Part shown: positions 1 through 7,453 of the stretch, piece after piece | Position numbering within the stretch: the first letter of the stretch is position 1 | How the letters are laid out: each line of letters opens with the position of its first letter | DNA from: Eubacterium plexicaudatum ASF492 | Lineage (GTDB): Bacteria > Bacillota > Clostridia > Lachnospirales > Lachnospiraceae | Reading direction: 5' to 3' | NCBI RefSeq assembly: GCF_000364225.2 | Contig: NZ_AQFT02000004.1 | Location: 174,229 to 238,228 of the forward strand | DNA: 64,000 bases | Notes under the pieces: model-generated | Told to the model about the DNA's origin: nothing | The model's database searches: none | Seen by the model: only the letters and a program-made list of their open reading frames with translations | Program-made: the position numbers and the translations under genes

Positions 1-269
1 CATTTCTAAAATCTTGTTTGTATCTCTCTGGGTCTTTTTCGTACCAATCAGGCACAATATCCTGATCGACCTTATATCTCCAGTCTTTTACATTGGTCAT
101 TTTATCATTATTTTTAGGAATTAACTCTGCTCTTACAAATGTTTTAGATGCATTCATGTGAGTATCTTCAATTCCAAGACTTTCCAATAAATCCGAATGG
201 CTTTCATTTCCTTCTGGTGCTAAAACCACCTTGTTCTTCAAAATAATTCCACTCTTAAAATTACACATA
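1..269 (-). CDS. Phage-like hypothetical protein, 5' part only
   Basis: An open frame starts with ATG at 269 and runs off the left edge with no stop, giving at least 89 residues. It begins MCNFKSGIILKNKVVLAPEG and later contains VDQDIVPDWYEKDPERYK. I recall this opening from uncharacterised proteins of Firmicutes prophages but cannot name a function. A short GA-rich ribosome binding site lies just upstream. The next genes to the right read the same way. Confidence 0.7.
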
Positions 270-345
270 ACTTATCATCTCTCCTTTTCATTTTTGTGAT
301 ATATATTTCTCTTTTCTTACTTGAAAGTTTCAATTCATTATAATA

Positions 346-675
346 TTAGGTTTCTCTTTCAATTTCTATTCCTAACTCATATCTTTCATTAATAACATCA
401 TGTGCCATAATCTTATATCTTAGCTTATAATTCTTATTAAAAAATTCGCAAAATTTTTCTTTTGGAACAATATATTTCACATTTAAGAAACCATCTATAT
501 CTTTTTTAAATTCTTCTTTGTCATTGCCATAAAATCCAACTTTAGACCCACAAGACAAGCAAATAAGTCCAAATCCATCATCACCGTCTAAATTTACAAC
601 TAAATATATATTTGTTTGATTACAGATTTTATTCTCTGCAAGCAAAATATCTCCTACTCGTACTTTATAAATCAC
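346..675 (-). CDS. Hypothetical protein
   Basis: About 109 residues and mildly acidic, with one LICLSCGSKVG segment holding two cysteines (CLSC), possibly a half zinc knuckle. I place the start at the GTG at 675 because GGAGG stands about 11 bases before it. The frame is open further up to a TTG at 714, which has no ribosome site. No family was recognised. It belongs to the same minus-strand run of small genes as its neighbours. Confidence 0.6.
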   Translation of the reverse strand: MIYKVRVGDILLAENKICNQTNIYLVVNLDGDDGFGLICLSCGSKVGFYGNDKEEFKKDIDGFLNVKYIVPKEKFCEFFNKNYKLRYKIMAHDVINERYELGIEIERET

Positions 676-759
676 CTTCTCTTTTCCCTCCCATGCCAGA
701 TACGCAAAATCCAATTATATTCATTTTTACCACTTAATTTATCGTCCACCATTATCATT

Positions 760-966
760 TTACATATAATATCTTGAAGCAAATTCCCAAGCTGTCATAT
801 TTTTATAATCAACAGTTTGTTTCGTCTCTCCATTTTCACATCCGTTTTGTTCTACTTTTTCTGTAGAAATAATTTGATTATAATATGAAGAATTTTCATT
901 ACAACATATTTCTTCATCAGTTAATATGTTATTTGTTTTAGACCAATAACAATCTCTGCAGTTCAT
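760..966 (-). CDS. Small Cys-rich hypothetical protein
   Basis: 68 residues. The N-terminus MNCRDCYWSK has a CxxC pair and further cysteines follow (EICCNE, NGCENG), so metal binding is possible. AAGGAG stands about 8 bases upstream of the ATG at 966. It is divergent from the DUF1413 gene to the right, and the two promoters share the 967-1080 gap. Function unknown. Confidence 0.65.
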   Translation of the reverse strand: MNCRDCYWSKTNNILTDEEICCNENSSYYNQIISTEKVEQNGCENGETKQTVDYKNMTAWEFASRYYM

Positions 967-1001
967 CTTAAAATCTCCTTAGATAAAATCAAATTTTTAT
1001 C

Positions 1002-1030
1002 TTGACAAATTCTTATCCTCATATTATAAT
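1002..1030 (+). promoter_or_regulatory. Sigma-A type promoter for the DUF1413 gene
   Basis: TTGACA (1002-1007) and TATAAT (1025-1030) both match consensus exactly and are separated by 17 bp. An inverted repeat GCTAT..ATAGC (1032-1047) and two TAGCTA palindromes (1030-1035, 1051-1056) lie at the expected transcription start, a natural place for a repressor to bind. Confidence 0.8.
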
Positions 1031-1080
1031 AGCTATAAGCTAATAGCAACTAGCTATAATTTTGTGAGGAGGACATTACT

Positions 1081-1335
1081 ATGATTATCACATCAGAAAC
1101 TTCATTAAGCGATTTGTTTGAGATTGCAATCAAAGCCACTAAAGATCTTTCGCCTAATGAGGAATTCATCGTTAAAGATTTATTCCGTGGATTTGAATGG
1201 AATAGGATTCCAAAGGGCAATCGTACCAAATTAGGTTCACAGTTCTTTACTTATGTAAATTCAAACAAATGTGAAAACATAATCGCACTTGGCAAAACTG
1301 CTCAAAATCAGCAACGCTATAAAAGTACAATTTAA
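1081..1335 (+). CDS. DUF1413 domain protein
   Basis: 84 residues. The segment EEFIVKDLFRGFEWNRIPKG followed by LGSQFFTYVNSN matches what I know of DUF1413, a small family common in Firmicutes phages and plasmids with no assigned role. GAGGAGG (1066-1072) stands 8 bases before the ATG. It is one of the few plus-strand genes here and has its own near-consensus promoter, so it is probably expressed independently of the minus-strand operons. Confidence 0.75.
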   Translation: MIITSETSLSDLFEIAIKATKDLSPNEEFIVKDLFRGFEWNRIPKGNRTKLGSQFFTYVNSNKCENIIALGKTAQNQQRYKSTI

Positions 1336-1346
1336 TAATGTTTTTT

Positions 1347-1370
1347 ATGGGATAGAATTCTCTATCCCAT
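1347..1370 (+). terminator. Hairpin after the DUF1413 gene
   Basis: A perfect 10-bp stem, ATGGGATAGA and TCTATCCCAT with an AATTC-side loop of 4, follows the stop codon by 11 bases. The 3' side is only moderately T-rich, so it may be a weak terminator. Confidence 0.5.
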
Positions 1371-1401
1371 ATTTCATGAAATGAATTTTTCAAAGACTTA
1401 T

Positions 1402-1605
1402 TCATTCTTCTATTGTTTTCATACCATCCTTAATACAATCAACCACTATATATTCTGCTTTTTTTAAACTCACTCCCTTCTCTTTCGATATTCTTTTTGC
1501 CAAATATTTACTTGTTGCAACAAGCGGTGTCAACAAATCAAGATTTTTTCCTACCACTTTTACTTTCGCTTTTTCATCTTTTAAAGTTGCAAATCTCATT
1601 TTCAA
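1402..1605 (-). CDS. Small basic hypothetical protein
   Basis: About 67 residues, rich in Lys (for example RISKEKGVSLKKAEYIVVDC). AAGGAG stands 9 bases before a TTG at 1605. An ATG at 1599, two codons in, is too far from that site. The frame stays open up to 1701, but that part overlaps the promoter and start of the divergent DUF4145 gene and is unlikely to be translated. No family recognised. Confidence 0.55.
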   Translation of the reverse strand: MKMRFATLKDEKAKVKVVGKNLDLLTPLVATSKYLAKRISKEKGVSLKKAEYIVVDCIKDGMKTIEE

Positions 1606-1686
1606 AATATATTTCTCCTTTTGCTTTTCAATTTTCCGTATGTGTAGTATAATACTGTCAAATATTATTGAAAGGTCGTGATTTTT

Positions 1687-2370
1687 ATGTCTAGTTTTCA
1701 ATGTCCATTTTGTTCCAATTTTATGTCTGTAGATTTTGGAACCTTTGCGAAAAAATATGTATCTTTTGCTGAATATCCTTTTGAAAGCAATGGAGATCCC
1801 AGAAATCGTACTCCAAATGAGTCATGCGTTGAAATTGATTTTTATAAATGTCCAAATTGTGAAAAATACTCAATTGTGGCTAATGGTTTAGGTACTAATG
1901 TCAATAATATAAGTTCATCATTGCAGCCAAAATCATCAGCCAAACAATTTCCTGATTACATACCAGAAGCAATCCGACAAGATTATGAAGAAGCATGTGC
2001 TATCGTAAATCTTAGTCCAAAAGCATCTGCAACTCTTTCTCGCCGTTGCTTACAAGGTATAATTCGTGACTTTTGGGGAATTAGCAAAGCACGTCTTATT
2101 GATGAAATAAACGAACTTCAAAATAAAATTCCAGCACAACAATGGAAGGTTATTGATGGAATTCGCCGGATTGGTAATATTGGCGCCCACATGGAAAAAG
2201 ACATTAATCTTATTGTTGATATTGACCCAGATGAGGCACAAAAACTTATTAAACTTATAGAGCATTTATTGGATCAATGGTATATCAACCGCCATGAACA
2301 AGAACTTCTTTATACTGATATAATTGACATTGATAAAGCAAAACAATCTGAACGAAAGAAAACTGAGTAG
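1687..2370 (+). CDS. DUF4145 domain protein
   Basis: 227 residues from ATG 1687. A GTG at 1678 is possible but lies only 2 bases from AAAGG. The N-terminus has a two-part zinc-ribbon pattern (CPFCSN near residue 5, CPNCEK near 58). The C-terminal half holds the DUF4145 signature RRIGNIGAHMEKDINLIVDI followed by a helix ending HLLDQWYINRHE. DUF4145 occurs alone in mobile DNA and as an accessory domain in restriction systems; its activity is not known. A TATAAT-like box at 1648-1653 and a terminator at the stop codon suggest a single-gene transcript. Confidence 0.8.
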   Translation: MSSFQCPFCSNFMSVDFGTFAKKYVSFAEYPFESNGDPRNRTPNESCVEIDFYKCPNCEKYSIVANGLGTNVNNISSSLQPKSSAKQFPDYIPEAIRQDYEEACAIVNLSPKASATLSRRCLQGIIRDFWGISKARLIDEINELQNKIPAQQWKVIDGIRRIGNIGAHMEKDINLIVDIDPDEAQKLIKLIEHLLDQWYINRHEQELLYTDIIDIDKAKQSERKKTE

Positions 2371-2389
2371 GAAACTACTCTTTTTCTTT
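2365..2389 (+). terminator. Rho-independent terminator of the DUF4145 gene
   Basis: GAGTAG (2365-2370, overlapping the stop codon), loop GAAA, CTACTC (2375-2380), then TTTTTCTTTT. The stem is short but has a stable tetraloop and a clear T-run. Confidence 0.65.
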
Positions 2390-2545
2390 TGCACATGGAT
2401 CACACTCAGCTAATAATTTACCTTCAAAATCCCAATACTGTTTCACTTCTCTGCATTTATCTTTTTCTGTGCCTTCACCTCGTAAGGCTGTAGTTTCTAT
2501 AACCTGTATTACTCTTGCATCATCTGTTCCTCTTGGTCTTGCCAT
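2375..2545 (-). CDS. Small phage-like hypothetical protein (56 aa)
   Basis: Starts MARPRGTDDARVIQVIETTA and ends CDPCAKEKE. It has an aromatic DFEGK core and a CDPC pair at the C-terminus. AAGGAG lies 5 bases from the ATG at 2545; a second ATG just upstream at 2548 is too close. The sequence resembles small proteins I have seen in Firmicutes prophages, but I know no function. Its 3' end meets the terminator of the convergent DUF4145 gene. Confidence 0.65.
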   Translation of the reverse strand: MARPRGTDDARVIQVIETTALRGEGTEKDKCREVKQYWDFEGKLLAECDPCAKEKE

Positions 2546-2584
2546 CATATCTCCTTTCTCAACTCAAAATGTTAGTTTTATTGT

Positions 2585-3001
2585 TTAATTCATTCCTATC
2601 ATTTTACAAAAATACATCGCTGCTTTTCCATTTCTGCCCTCATGTTTCCTTCCAATACATCCAACTAAAGCAGAATCTAACGAATAGTAACTTGTATTGG
2701 TGTCTTTATAATTGATATATCCATGATAATGAATTTTCTGATCTTTTATTGCTTCAATAATCTGATATTCTCCAACACAATGAATTTTAACTACTTCTCC
2801 CCAATGATACTCTCGCTCTATCAAGTCAAGTTTTTCTTCATGTGTCGCTTCTCTTATATCATCTTCTGCTATTGCTTTCAGTCTTGAAGTAGAATATGTT
2901 CCATAATTGCAAGGTAAAAATCTCATAACCTCTCTATTGTCATAATCTGTAACAACAGTTCCAACTTCACTTTTGTATATAACAATATCTCCACTTTTCA
3001 T
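2585..3001 (-). CDS. Hypothetical protein
   Basis: 138 residues beginning MKSGDIVIYKSEVGTVVTDY, like a small beta-barrel (SH3-like) fold, followed by a Tyr/His-rich C-terminus. The ATG overlaps the stop codon of the Thg1-like gene by one base (TAATG), so the two are probably translationally coupled. No known domain recognised. Confidence 0.65.
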   Translation of the reverse strand: MKSGDIVIYKSEVGTVVTDYDNREVMRFLPCNYGTYSTSRLKAIAEDDIREATHEEKLDLIEREYHWGEVVKIHCVGEYQIIEAIKDQKIHYHGYINYKDTNTSYYSLDSALVGCIGRKHEGRNGKAAMYFCKMIGMN

Positions 3002-3835
3002 TATTTTTCTCCCATATTCACAAACTGTTCAATATACTTCCTGCCATCGCCCTTGAAAATCGGAATGTCATAATCAATAATCCAATTATTCTCACCCTGT
3101 TTCGGATCGCGCAACATACACGTTTCTTTTACATCATCTGATTCAAGAACAATTTTATTTCTAACTACGCAACTCCCACGCTTTTGATATGTAGGAAAGT
3201 CATTCCAGTTAATACCTTTTTGAGTCATGAGCATATCCTGAATATCATTACAAGATTTAAACTGCAATTCCCTATGGCTGAAATTTGCTTGTCCTACCAT
3301 CTGAATACTGTTTCTGGAAGCGTCTAATTGTCTCCAATAGAAGTAATTTGTCACTTCTTCTTTTGGAATATTGAAGACTCTGGCATCAAACATAGCACCT
3401 TTCTGTGCTGCCTTATATAAAATACAAGAATACTCTTCTTCTAACGTTCCTTTAATATGTAATTCTCCTACCATATCGCGAAAAATATTATTAAACGCCA
3501 TAGTCGCCATACTTGCAGAAATACTACACATTTTCTGAATTTCATAATCAAACCAAGCTGAAGTTTCAAATCTCTGATAGTCAATCAATAGCAAAGAAAT
3601 TTCGTCCGACTGTGTATATGCTAATGAGCAACCCTGGATATTTTCACAAAGATATTTTGCTGTTTCTTGCATAGTCTTAATAAGGACATCATCAAATGGT
3701 CTTTTGAATCCTCTTGTGAATGTGTGGAATGCCTTGCCGTCAAAGACGAAGGATGACTGGCATACGATTCATCAATACACTTTTATGTACTGCTTCATAT
3801 TTTTTCATTCGTTTTGCAATATTACTATTGTCCAT
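3001..3835 (-). pseudogene. Thg1-like 3'-5' RNA polymerase, one frameshift
   Basis: Repaired, this is a full Thg1-like protein of about 277 residues. It starts MDNSNIAKRMKKYEAVHKSV, reaches the metal-binding motif DGKAFHTFTRGF, then SLAYTQSDEISLLL with the second catalytic acidic pair. The family adds nucleotides 3'-5' to RNA ends, and bacterial forms are thought to repair tRNA 5' ends. One extra base in the AAA at 3742-3744 breaks the frame exactly before the DG of the first motif. An in-frame ORF therefore begins only at 3672 (MQETAKYLCEN) and would lack a metal ligand. Start chosen at ATG 3835 after GGAGTT. A homing endonuclease gene lies immediately upstream. Confidence 0.8.
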
Positions 3836-3856
3836 CCTGTATAACTCCTTTCTTTT

Positions 3857-4933
3857 CTAAAATAAATTTACTTGTCTTAAATGATGTAATACGGTTTGAG
3901 AACAGCAATTATATTTTTTGGCTATATCATAGTATTTCATTCCAGAAATAAACATATCTTCCCATTCCTTATAAAATTGCTTGTATCCCTCAAATCTCTT
4001 ATATATTCCAACTTTTCTTAAATATTTTAGAACTGTTGTATTATCTGCTCCATATAATCTAGCAATATGCGTGTAACCCATTCCATTTAAATACAACTTT
4101 TTCCATTCTTCATAATAATCTTCATAAGATGGATAAAATTTCTCTTTATAATCCCATTTATATTTATAATCAGGAAATGGACATTCTCCAATAAATTCAA
4201 AGAACTGTTCCATTTTCTTTTTAGGAATGTAAATTGCATATTGATATTTGTTAGTTGATTTATTTTTGCCAGCCTTACATAATCTTGCACCAAAATCAGA
4301 TAATTGAGGAAGTAAAATTCTTTCTTGCTCGTTTTTATCAAAACAATTAGTGGCAATTTTTATACATTGACTATTATTTTTAAAAGAGTTGCATATGCTA
4401 CCATCTCCTATATACCAAATTAAACATATTAAGGGATTTAAAATTAAATCTTCTGGAATATGCTTAATTCCATTTTTATACCACCTATAATATTCAGCAG
4501 TAAATCCTTGATCTGTAATCGTTCTAAACGTATACCGTAAATACTGCTTCTTTGTTCTTTTATCAATGTATTCATATTTTTTTATTCCCTCTTTATATGA
4601 ATATTCCATAAAGTCCTTACATACAAACTCAACATGTTGCTTTGATTTTGAAACATATGTAAACTGTGCATTTATACCGTTCTTACACTTTATCAGACTA
4701 CCATCACCTAATAATGCACCACATAACTTATTTCTTTGATATTCTGATAATTCCACTCTATTTGAAACACACCAAGCTCCTTGTTTATGAGCTTTTATCC
4801 CATAATCTTTTAAGTTTCTTACAACAGTGTCAATAGAACAATTAAAGTATTTTGCAGTTTTAGCTTGTGATAATTTCTCCACTACATATTTTTGGTGCAG
4901 CTCATTTTTGTCCAAAATAATTCTTTTACTCAA
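3857..4933 (-). CDS. LAGLIDADG homing endonuclease
   Basis: 358 residues. Two LAGLIDADG-type helices are visible: LCGALLGDGSL near residue 71 and LIWYIGDGSIC near 170, each ending in the GDG acidic position used for DNA cleavage. A helix-turn-helix lies at residues 10-45 (LSQAKTAKYFNCSIDTVVRN). Two more HTH repeats close the protein (MGYTHIARLYGADNTTVLKY, MKYYDIAKKYNCCSQTVLHH); these extra domains probably help target choice. The start is TTG at 4933, overlapping the stop of the upstream Thg1 fragment (ATTGAGTAA). It sits inside a Thg1-like locus, with a Thg1 N-terminus on both sides. Confidence 0.85.
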   Translation of the reverse strand: MSKRIILDKNELHQKYVVEKLSQAKTAKYFNCSIDTVVRNLKDYGIKAHKQGAWCVSNRVELSEYQRNKLCGALLGDGSLIKCKNGINAQFTYVSKSKQHVEFVCKDFMEYSYKEGIKKYEYIDKRTKKQYLRYTFRTITDQGFTAEYYRWYKNGIKHIPEDLILNPLICLIWYIGDGSICNSFKNNSQCIKIATNCFDKNEQERILLPQLSDFGARLCKAGKNKSTNKYQYAIYIPKKKMEQFFEFIGECPFPDYKYKWDYKEKFYPSYEDYYEEWKKLYLNGMGYTHIARLYGADNTTVLKYLRKVGIYKRFEGYKQFYKEWEDMFISGMKYYDIAKKYNCCSQTVLHHLRQVNLF

Positions 4934-5037
4934 TTCTTAAAATATTCCTTCTCATTAATCTTGTATTAGGAATCTTCTCATAAAATGTTTTCATACGATT
5001 TCCCTAAATCATCTCTTTTTATCTTTTTATCACTCAT
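4930..5037 (-). pseudogene. Orphan N-terminal fragment of a second Thg1-like gene
   Basis: Reading from ATG 5037, the codons give MSDKKIKRDDLG. After correcting one extra G (GGG near 5004) they continue NRMKTFYEKIPNTRLMRRN and ILRI, then stop at the endonuclease start. This aligns with the N-terminus of the downstream copy (AKRMKKYEAVHKSVLMNR then PVILRL). The fragment ends at the point where a complete Thg1 would carry its metal-binding Asp. It begins 1-2 bases after the stop of the preceding gene. Confidence 0.65.
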
Positions 5038-5038
5038 A

Positions 5039-5299
5039 CTATTTCTCCGTTTCTACTTTATCCCATTGCGCACCACGAATACGACCTGCTTTATATAGTT
5101 CATCCATTTCTGCCTTCATCCACGTTTTGAAAGATTCATAATCAAAATTATCATCAACATCTACTTCCCACTCCCACGCACCAAAACATTTATTATATGC
5201 TTCTATTGAATTAATCCCTAATTTCTCAAAAACTCTCTCAGCATATGTATTAGGTCTGATACCACCAGGAGCACAATCAATTCCAAAATATATCTTCAT
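5039..5299 (-). CDS. Hypothetical protein
   Basis: 86 residues starting MKIYFGIDCAPGGIRPNTYA, acidic in the middle (WEWEVDVDDNFDYESF). GGAGG stands 8 bases before ATG 5299. The frame extends five codons further to a TTG that overlaps the ribosome site and is rejected. Unrecognised; the same operon as the Thg1 locus, which follows immediately. Confidence 0.65.
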   Translation of the reverse strand: MKIYFGIDCAPGGIRPNTYAERVFEKLGINSIEAYNKCFGAWEWEVDVDDNFDYESFKTWMKAEMDELYKAGRIRGAQWDKVETEK

Positions 5300-5382
5300 A
5301 AAATTTTCCTCCAATTTCCCAATGAAATGCGGCTTTCAATGCATGATTTATTTAATTTCCTGTTTTATTTGAAATATATAGA

Positions 5383-5661
5383 TTGACTGTATTATGTAAG
5401 TATGATATTCTGAATTAGGCACTTAACGCAGAGTGCTTGAGAATGTAAAGAAGGAGGTATTGCTATTTTAACATTTATATGGAAAATATTATTTTGTAAA
5501 GCAAAAGCATTATTTATCCAAACAATGTAAGCTATCATTCCAACTCCTATTAAACATTCGAAAAATCTCATATGCTTCATTTCAACCATAATCTTTCGTT
5601 AGTGGACATCAGTTTCGGACTGTTGTAAGTCCTGTATCTATATAGAAACGGAGGATGTTTT
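5383..5661 (+). promoter_or_regulatory. Probable promoter and long leader for a small membrane protein
   Basis: TTGACT (5383-5388), a 17-bp gap, then TATTCT (5406-5411). A small hairpin GCACT/AGTGC and a strong AAGGAGG followed by a short frame without an ATG (it would begin ATT TTA ACA) lie in the next 100 bases. This looks like a leader with a defective or non-AUG leader peptide. No other gene is visible here on the plus strand. Confidence 0.4.
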
Positions 5662-5841
5662 ATGGAGCTAATTGGAATGATAGCGTCATGGGACTTTTGC
5701 CTGTTTCTTCTTGGCATCATCGGTGTTACTGTTTTTACATGGGTTCACAAGGTCATATCAAAGTGTAACCCAAAAATATTTGCTATCATTTGCGTGATAA
5801 TAGCATATTTTGCAATTACATACATCCGGCAATGTTGTTAA
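5662..5841 (+). CDS. Small two-span membrane protein (59 aa)
   Basis: MELIGMIASWDFCLFLLGII opens a first hydrophobic segment, and PKIFAIICVIIAYFAITYI forms a second, with a short basic loop between (HKVISKCN). GGAGG (5650-5654) stands 7 bases before the ATG. A terminator follows. Such hairpin-membrane peptides in mobile DNA include toxins, holin-like proteins and immunity proteins; nothing here decides between them. Confidence 0.6.
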   Translation: MELIGMIASWDFCLFLLGIIGVTVFTWVHKVISKCNPKIFAIICVIIAYFAITYIRQCC

Positions 5842-5855
5842 GAAACTGGTCAGAG

Positions 5856-5886
5856 AAGATCGGATTAGCTACCCGGTCTTTTTCTG
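5856..5886 (+). terminator. Terminator after the small membrane protein gene
   Basis: AAGATCGG and CCGGTCTT pair with one wobble, followed by TTTTCTGTTTTT. Confidence 0.6.
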
Positions 5887-5979
5887 TTTTTACATCCTCC
5901 GTAATCCGCGATTTTTTAGTGAAATAATCTGCTATATTACTTCCATATTATGTACTGATATTTTTAATATTTGTAACAG

Positions 5980-6180
5980 TTAACATCTCATATCAAATCT
6001 ATGTGTATCCTTATTAACAACCTGTGTTATATATTGTTCAAATGAATTTTTAGCATCGTCAATATTATTTACTTCATAACGCATTCCATCACAACCTTGT
6101 TTTTCAATCCACATATTCTGTCTTCCTCCACAGGAAGTATAAAAACGTATATGTAAATTAAAATTCATATCAAAATTCAT
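5980..6180 (-). CDS. Hypothetical protein
   Basis: 66 residues, MNFDMNFNLHIRFYTSCGGR at the start and a C-terminal half rich in Asn/Asp. GAGGTG lies 8 bases before the ATG. No family recognised. First of a minus-strand run ending here; the next gene upstream, the HD-domain gene, is 11 bases away. Confidence 0.55.
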   Translation of the reverse strand: MNFDMNFNLHIRFYTSCGGRQNMWIEKQGCDGMRYEVNNIDDAKNSFEQYITQVVNKDTHRFDMRC

Positions 6181-6191
6181 TTTTATTCACC

Positions 6192-6608
6192 TCACAATAA
6201 ACATGGTAATGCTTTTAAATATTTTTCTTTTAACTCATCTGTTAAAGTTTCTATCTGAGTAAGATGATCTTTAACATCTGCAAGTTTAACTAAGTATGCT
6301 TCTGGATAATTAATATAGTTTTCTTTGATTTTATTCAAATACTGCTCATATGTATCTTCTTTATTTTTTGTAATTAAGTTTAAACATGTTTCTACTCTGT
6401 AGTTAAAGCATCCATTATAATCTTCTAAATTGAAATCTGTATCTTCTAACAAATCATGCATTAGTGCTAAAACAATGCAATCGTCTAATTTATCTACAGG
6501 AATTAAATTGTTGTTTGCTACATTTACTGTTACACGGACAGCGTGATAAAAAGCGTCCTTATTATAGTATTTTTCTGCTATTTTTAAAGCATCAATAAAA
6601 TCACTCAT
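6192..6608 (-). CDS. HD-domain phosphohydrolase, RelA/SpoT-hydrolase-like
   Basis: 138 residues. YHAVRV near residue 21, ALMHDLLEDTDF near 48-59 and LVKLADVKDHLT near 106 are the H, HD and D positions of the HD superfamily, with the HDLLEDT arrangement typical of alarmone hydrolases. It has no synthetase domain, so it is a stand-alone hydrolase of Mesh1/SAH size. Cleavage of (p)ppGpp or a related nucleotide is the likely activity, but the substrate cannot be read from sequence. It sits among phage-like genes, where it could adjust host alarmone levels. Confidence 0.7.
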   Translation of the reverse strand: MSDFIDALKIAEKYYNKDAFYHAVRVTVNVANNNLIPVDKLDDCIVLALMHDLLEDTDFNLEDYNGCFNYRVETCLNLITKNKEDTYEQYLNKIKENYINYPEAYLVKLADVKDHLTQIETLTDELKEKYLKALPCLL

Positions 6609-6623
6609 TTATCTATCCCTCCC

Positions 6624-6887
6624 TTATCTGTAAAACATGTTCATAATGTCATATAATGGTGTAAAATAAACTTTCTGATGAAAACCATATTTTTTATCAT
6701 ATTCTTGAACTTTTCCTTTTAAAGTACTATACAGATCCTGAACTTCTTTTAATAGCTTCCTACGTTCGGTCTCAAATTGTTCTTTCTTAATTCTTTCTTC
6801 TTCAACCCTTTTCTTTTCTGAATTTTCATGATCTAAACATTCTTCCTCTGTATTAAATACTTTTCCATCATCACTAATATATCTCAT
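6624..6887 (-). CDS. Coiled-coil hypothetical protein
   Basis: 87 residues. MRYISDDGKVFNTEEECLDH is followed by a long charged helix (EKKRVEEERIKKEQFETERR) likely to form a coiled coil, then a Tyr-rich end. This layout is common in small phage proteins of Firmicutes. Function unknown. Confidence 0.65.
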   Translation of the reverse strand: MRYISDDGKVFNTEEECLDHENSEKKRVEEERIKKEQFETERRKLLKEVQDLYSTLKGKVQEYDKKYGFHQKVYFTPLYDIMNMFYR

Positions 6888-6908
6888 TATTTTTTATCCT
6901 TTCTATTA

Positions 6909-7439
6909 TTAATAATATTTTCCTACGACTTTTTTAACTGGTATATCGACAGGGCAATTATTGAGTTTTTCAATTCTTGTAATTTTGATTGGAGATAATC
7001 CATTTTGGTTATGTACCATAACCACATCTCCTATGTTAAAATCAGCAATACGATCATCCTTCCAGTTACTTGGTATCCTCCATACTCGTTCTTTTTTGCT
7101 TCTTGAATAAAGAAGCGTACCAAAAACATATGTGGTATTAGATTCTCTATAAGTTAATTTTTTTGGTTTAGATTGTTTAGGAAGCATTCTTTTACGGCTC
7201 CATTTCTTTCTCTTTTTATCTGATATTTTTACTTCTACAATTTCTATGCCAACTTCTTTTAAAACAAGATACTGAATATATCCGTCTATAAGAACATTGT
7301 TATGATCGACTATAATATAACGATCCTGTTTTTTATGTATTTCCCAATATGCTTTGCATACAGCCACTTTTTCTTCTTTTGGAAGTGTAGTTGAAAAAGA
7401 ATCTTTAATTTTTATGTTTTCAAGTCTCATGTATGTCAC
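6909..7439 (-). CDS. ParB-like N-terminal domain plus DUF5839-like C-terminus
   Basis: 176 residues. The first half carries a ParB/Srx-type core: IIVDHNNVLIDGYIQYLVLK, with the I-DG-Y-R/Q pattern, preceded by a basic helix. The second half (TTYVFGTLLYSRSKKERVWR then GDVVMVHNQNG) resembles DUF5839, a small beta domain that I recall next to ParB-like domains in mobile elements. The start is GTG 7439 with GGAGGG 8 bases upstream. It follows the sigma-DUF262 gene by 14 bases and probably shares its transcript. Confidence 0.6.
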   Translation of the reverse strand: MTYMRLENIKIKDSFSTTLPKEEKVAVCKAYWEIHKKQDRYIIVDHNNVLIDGYIQYLVLKEVGIEIVEVKISDKKRKKWSRKRMLPKQSKPKKLTYRESNTTYVFGTLLYSRSKKERVWRIPSNWKDDRIADFNIGDVVMVHNQNGLSPIKITRIEKLNNCPVDIPVKKVVGKYY

Positions 7440-7453
7440 TATATTATCCCTCC

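Noticed and set aside
3742..4929. Group I intron carrying the endonuclease in Thg1
   Set aside because: The part after the endonuclease gene encodes a second Thg1 N-terminus, leaving no room for an intron core.
5392..5589. Minus-strand 65-residue frame with a hydrophobic segment
   Set aside because: No ribosome binding site, and a plus-strand leader with promoter-like boxes and AAGGAGG occupies the same DNA.
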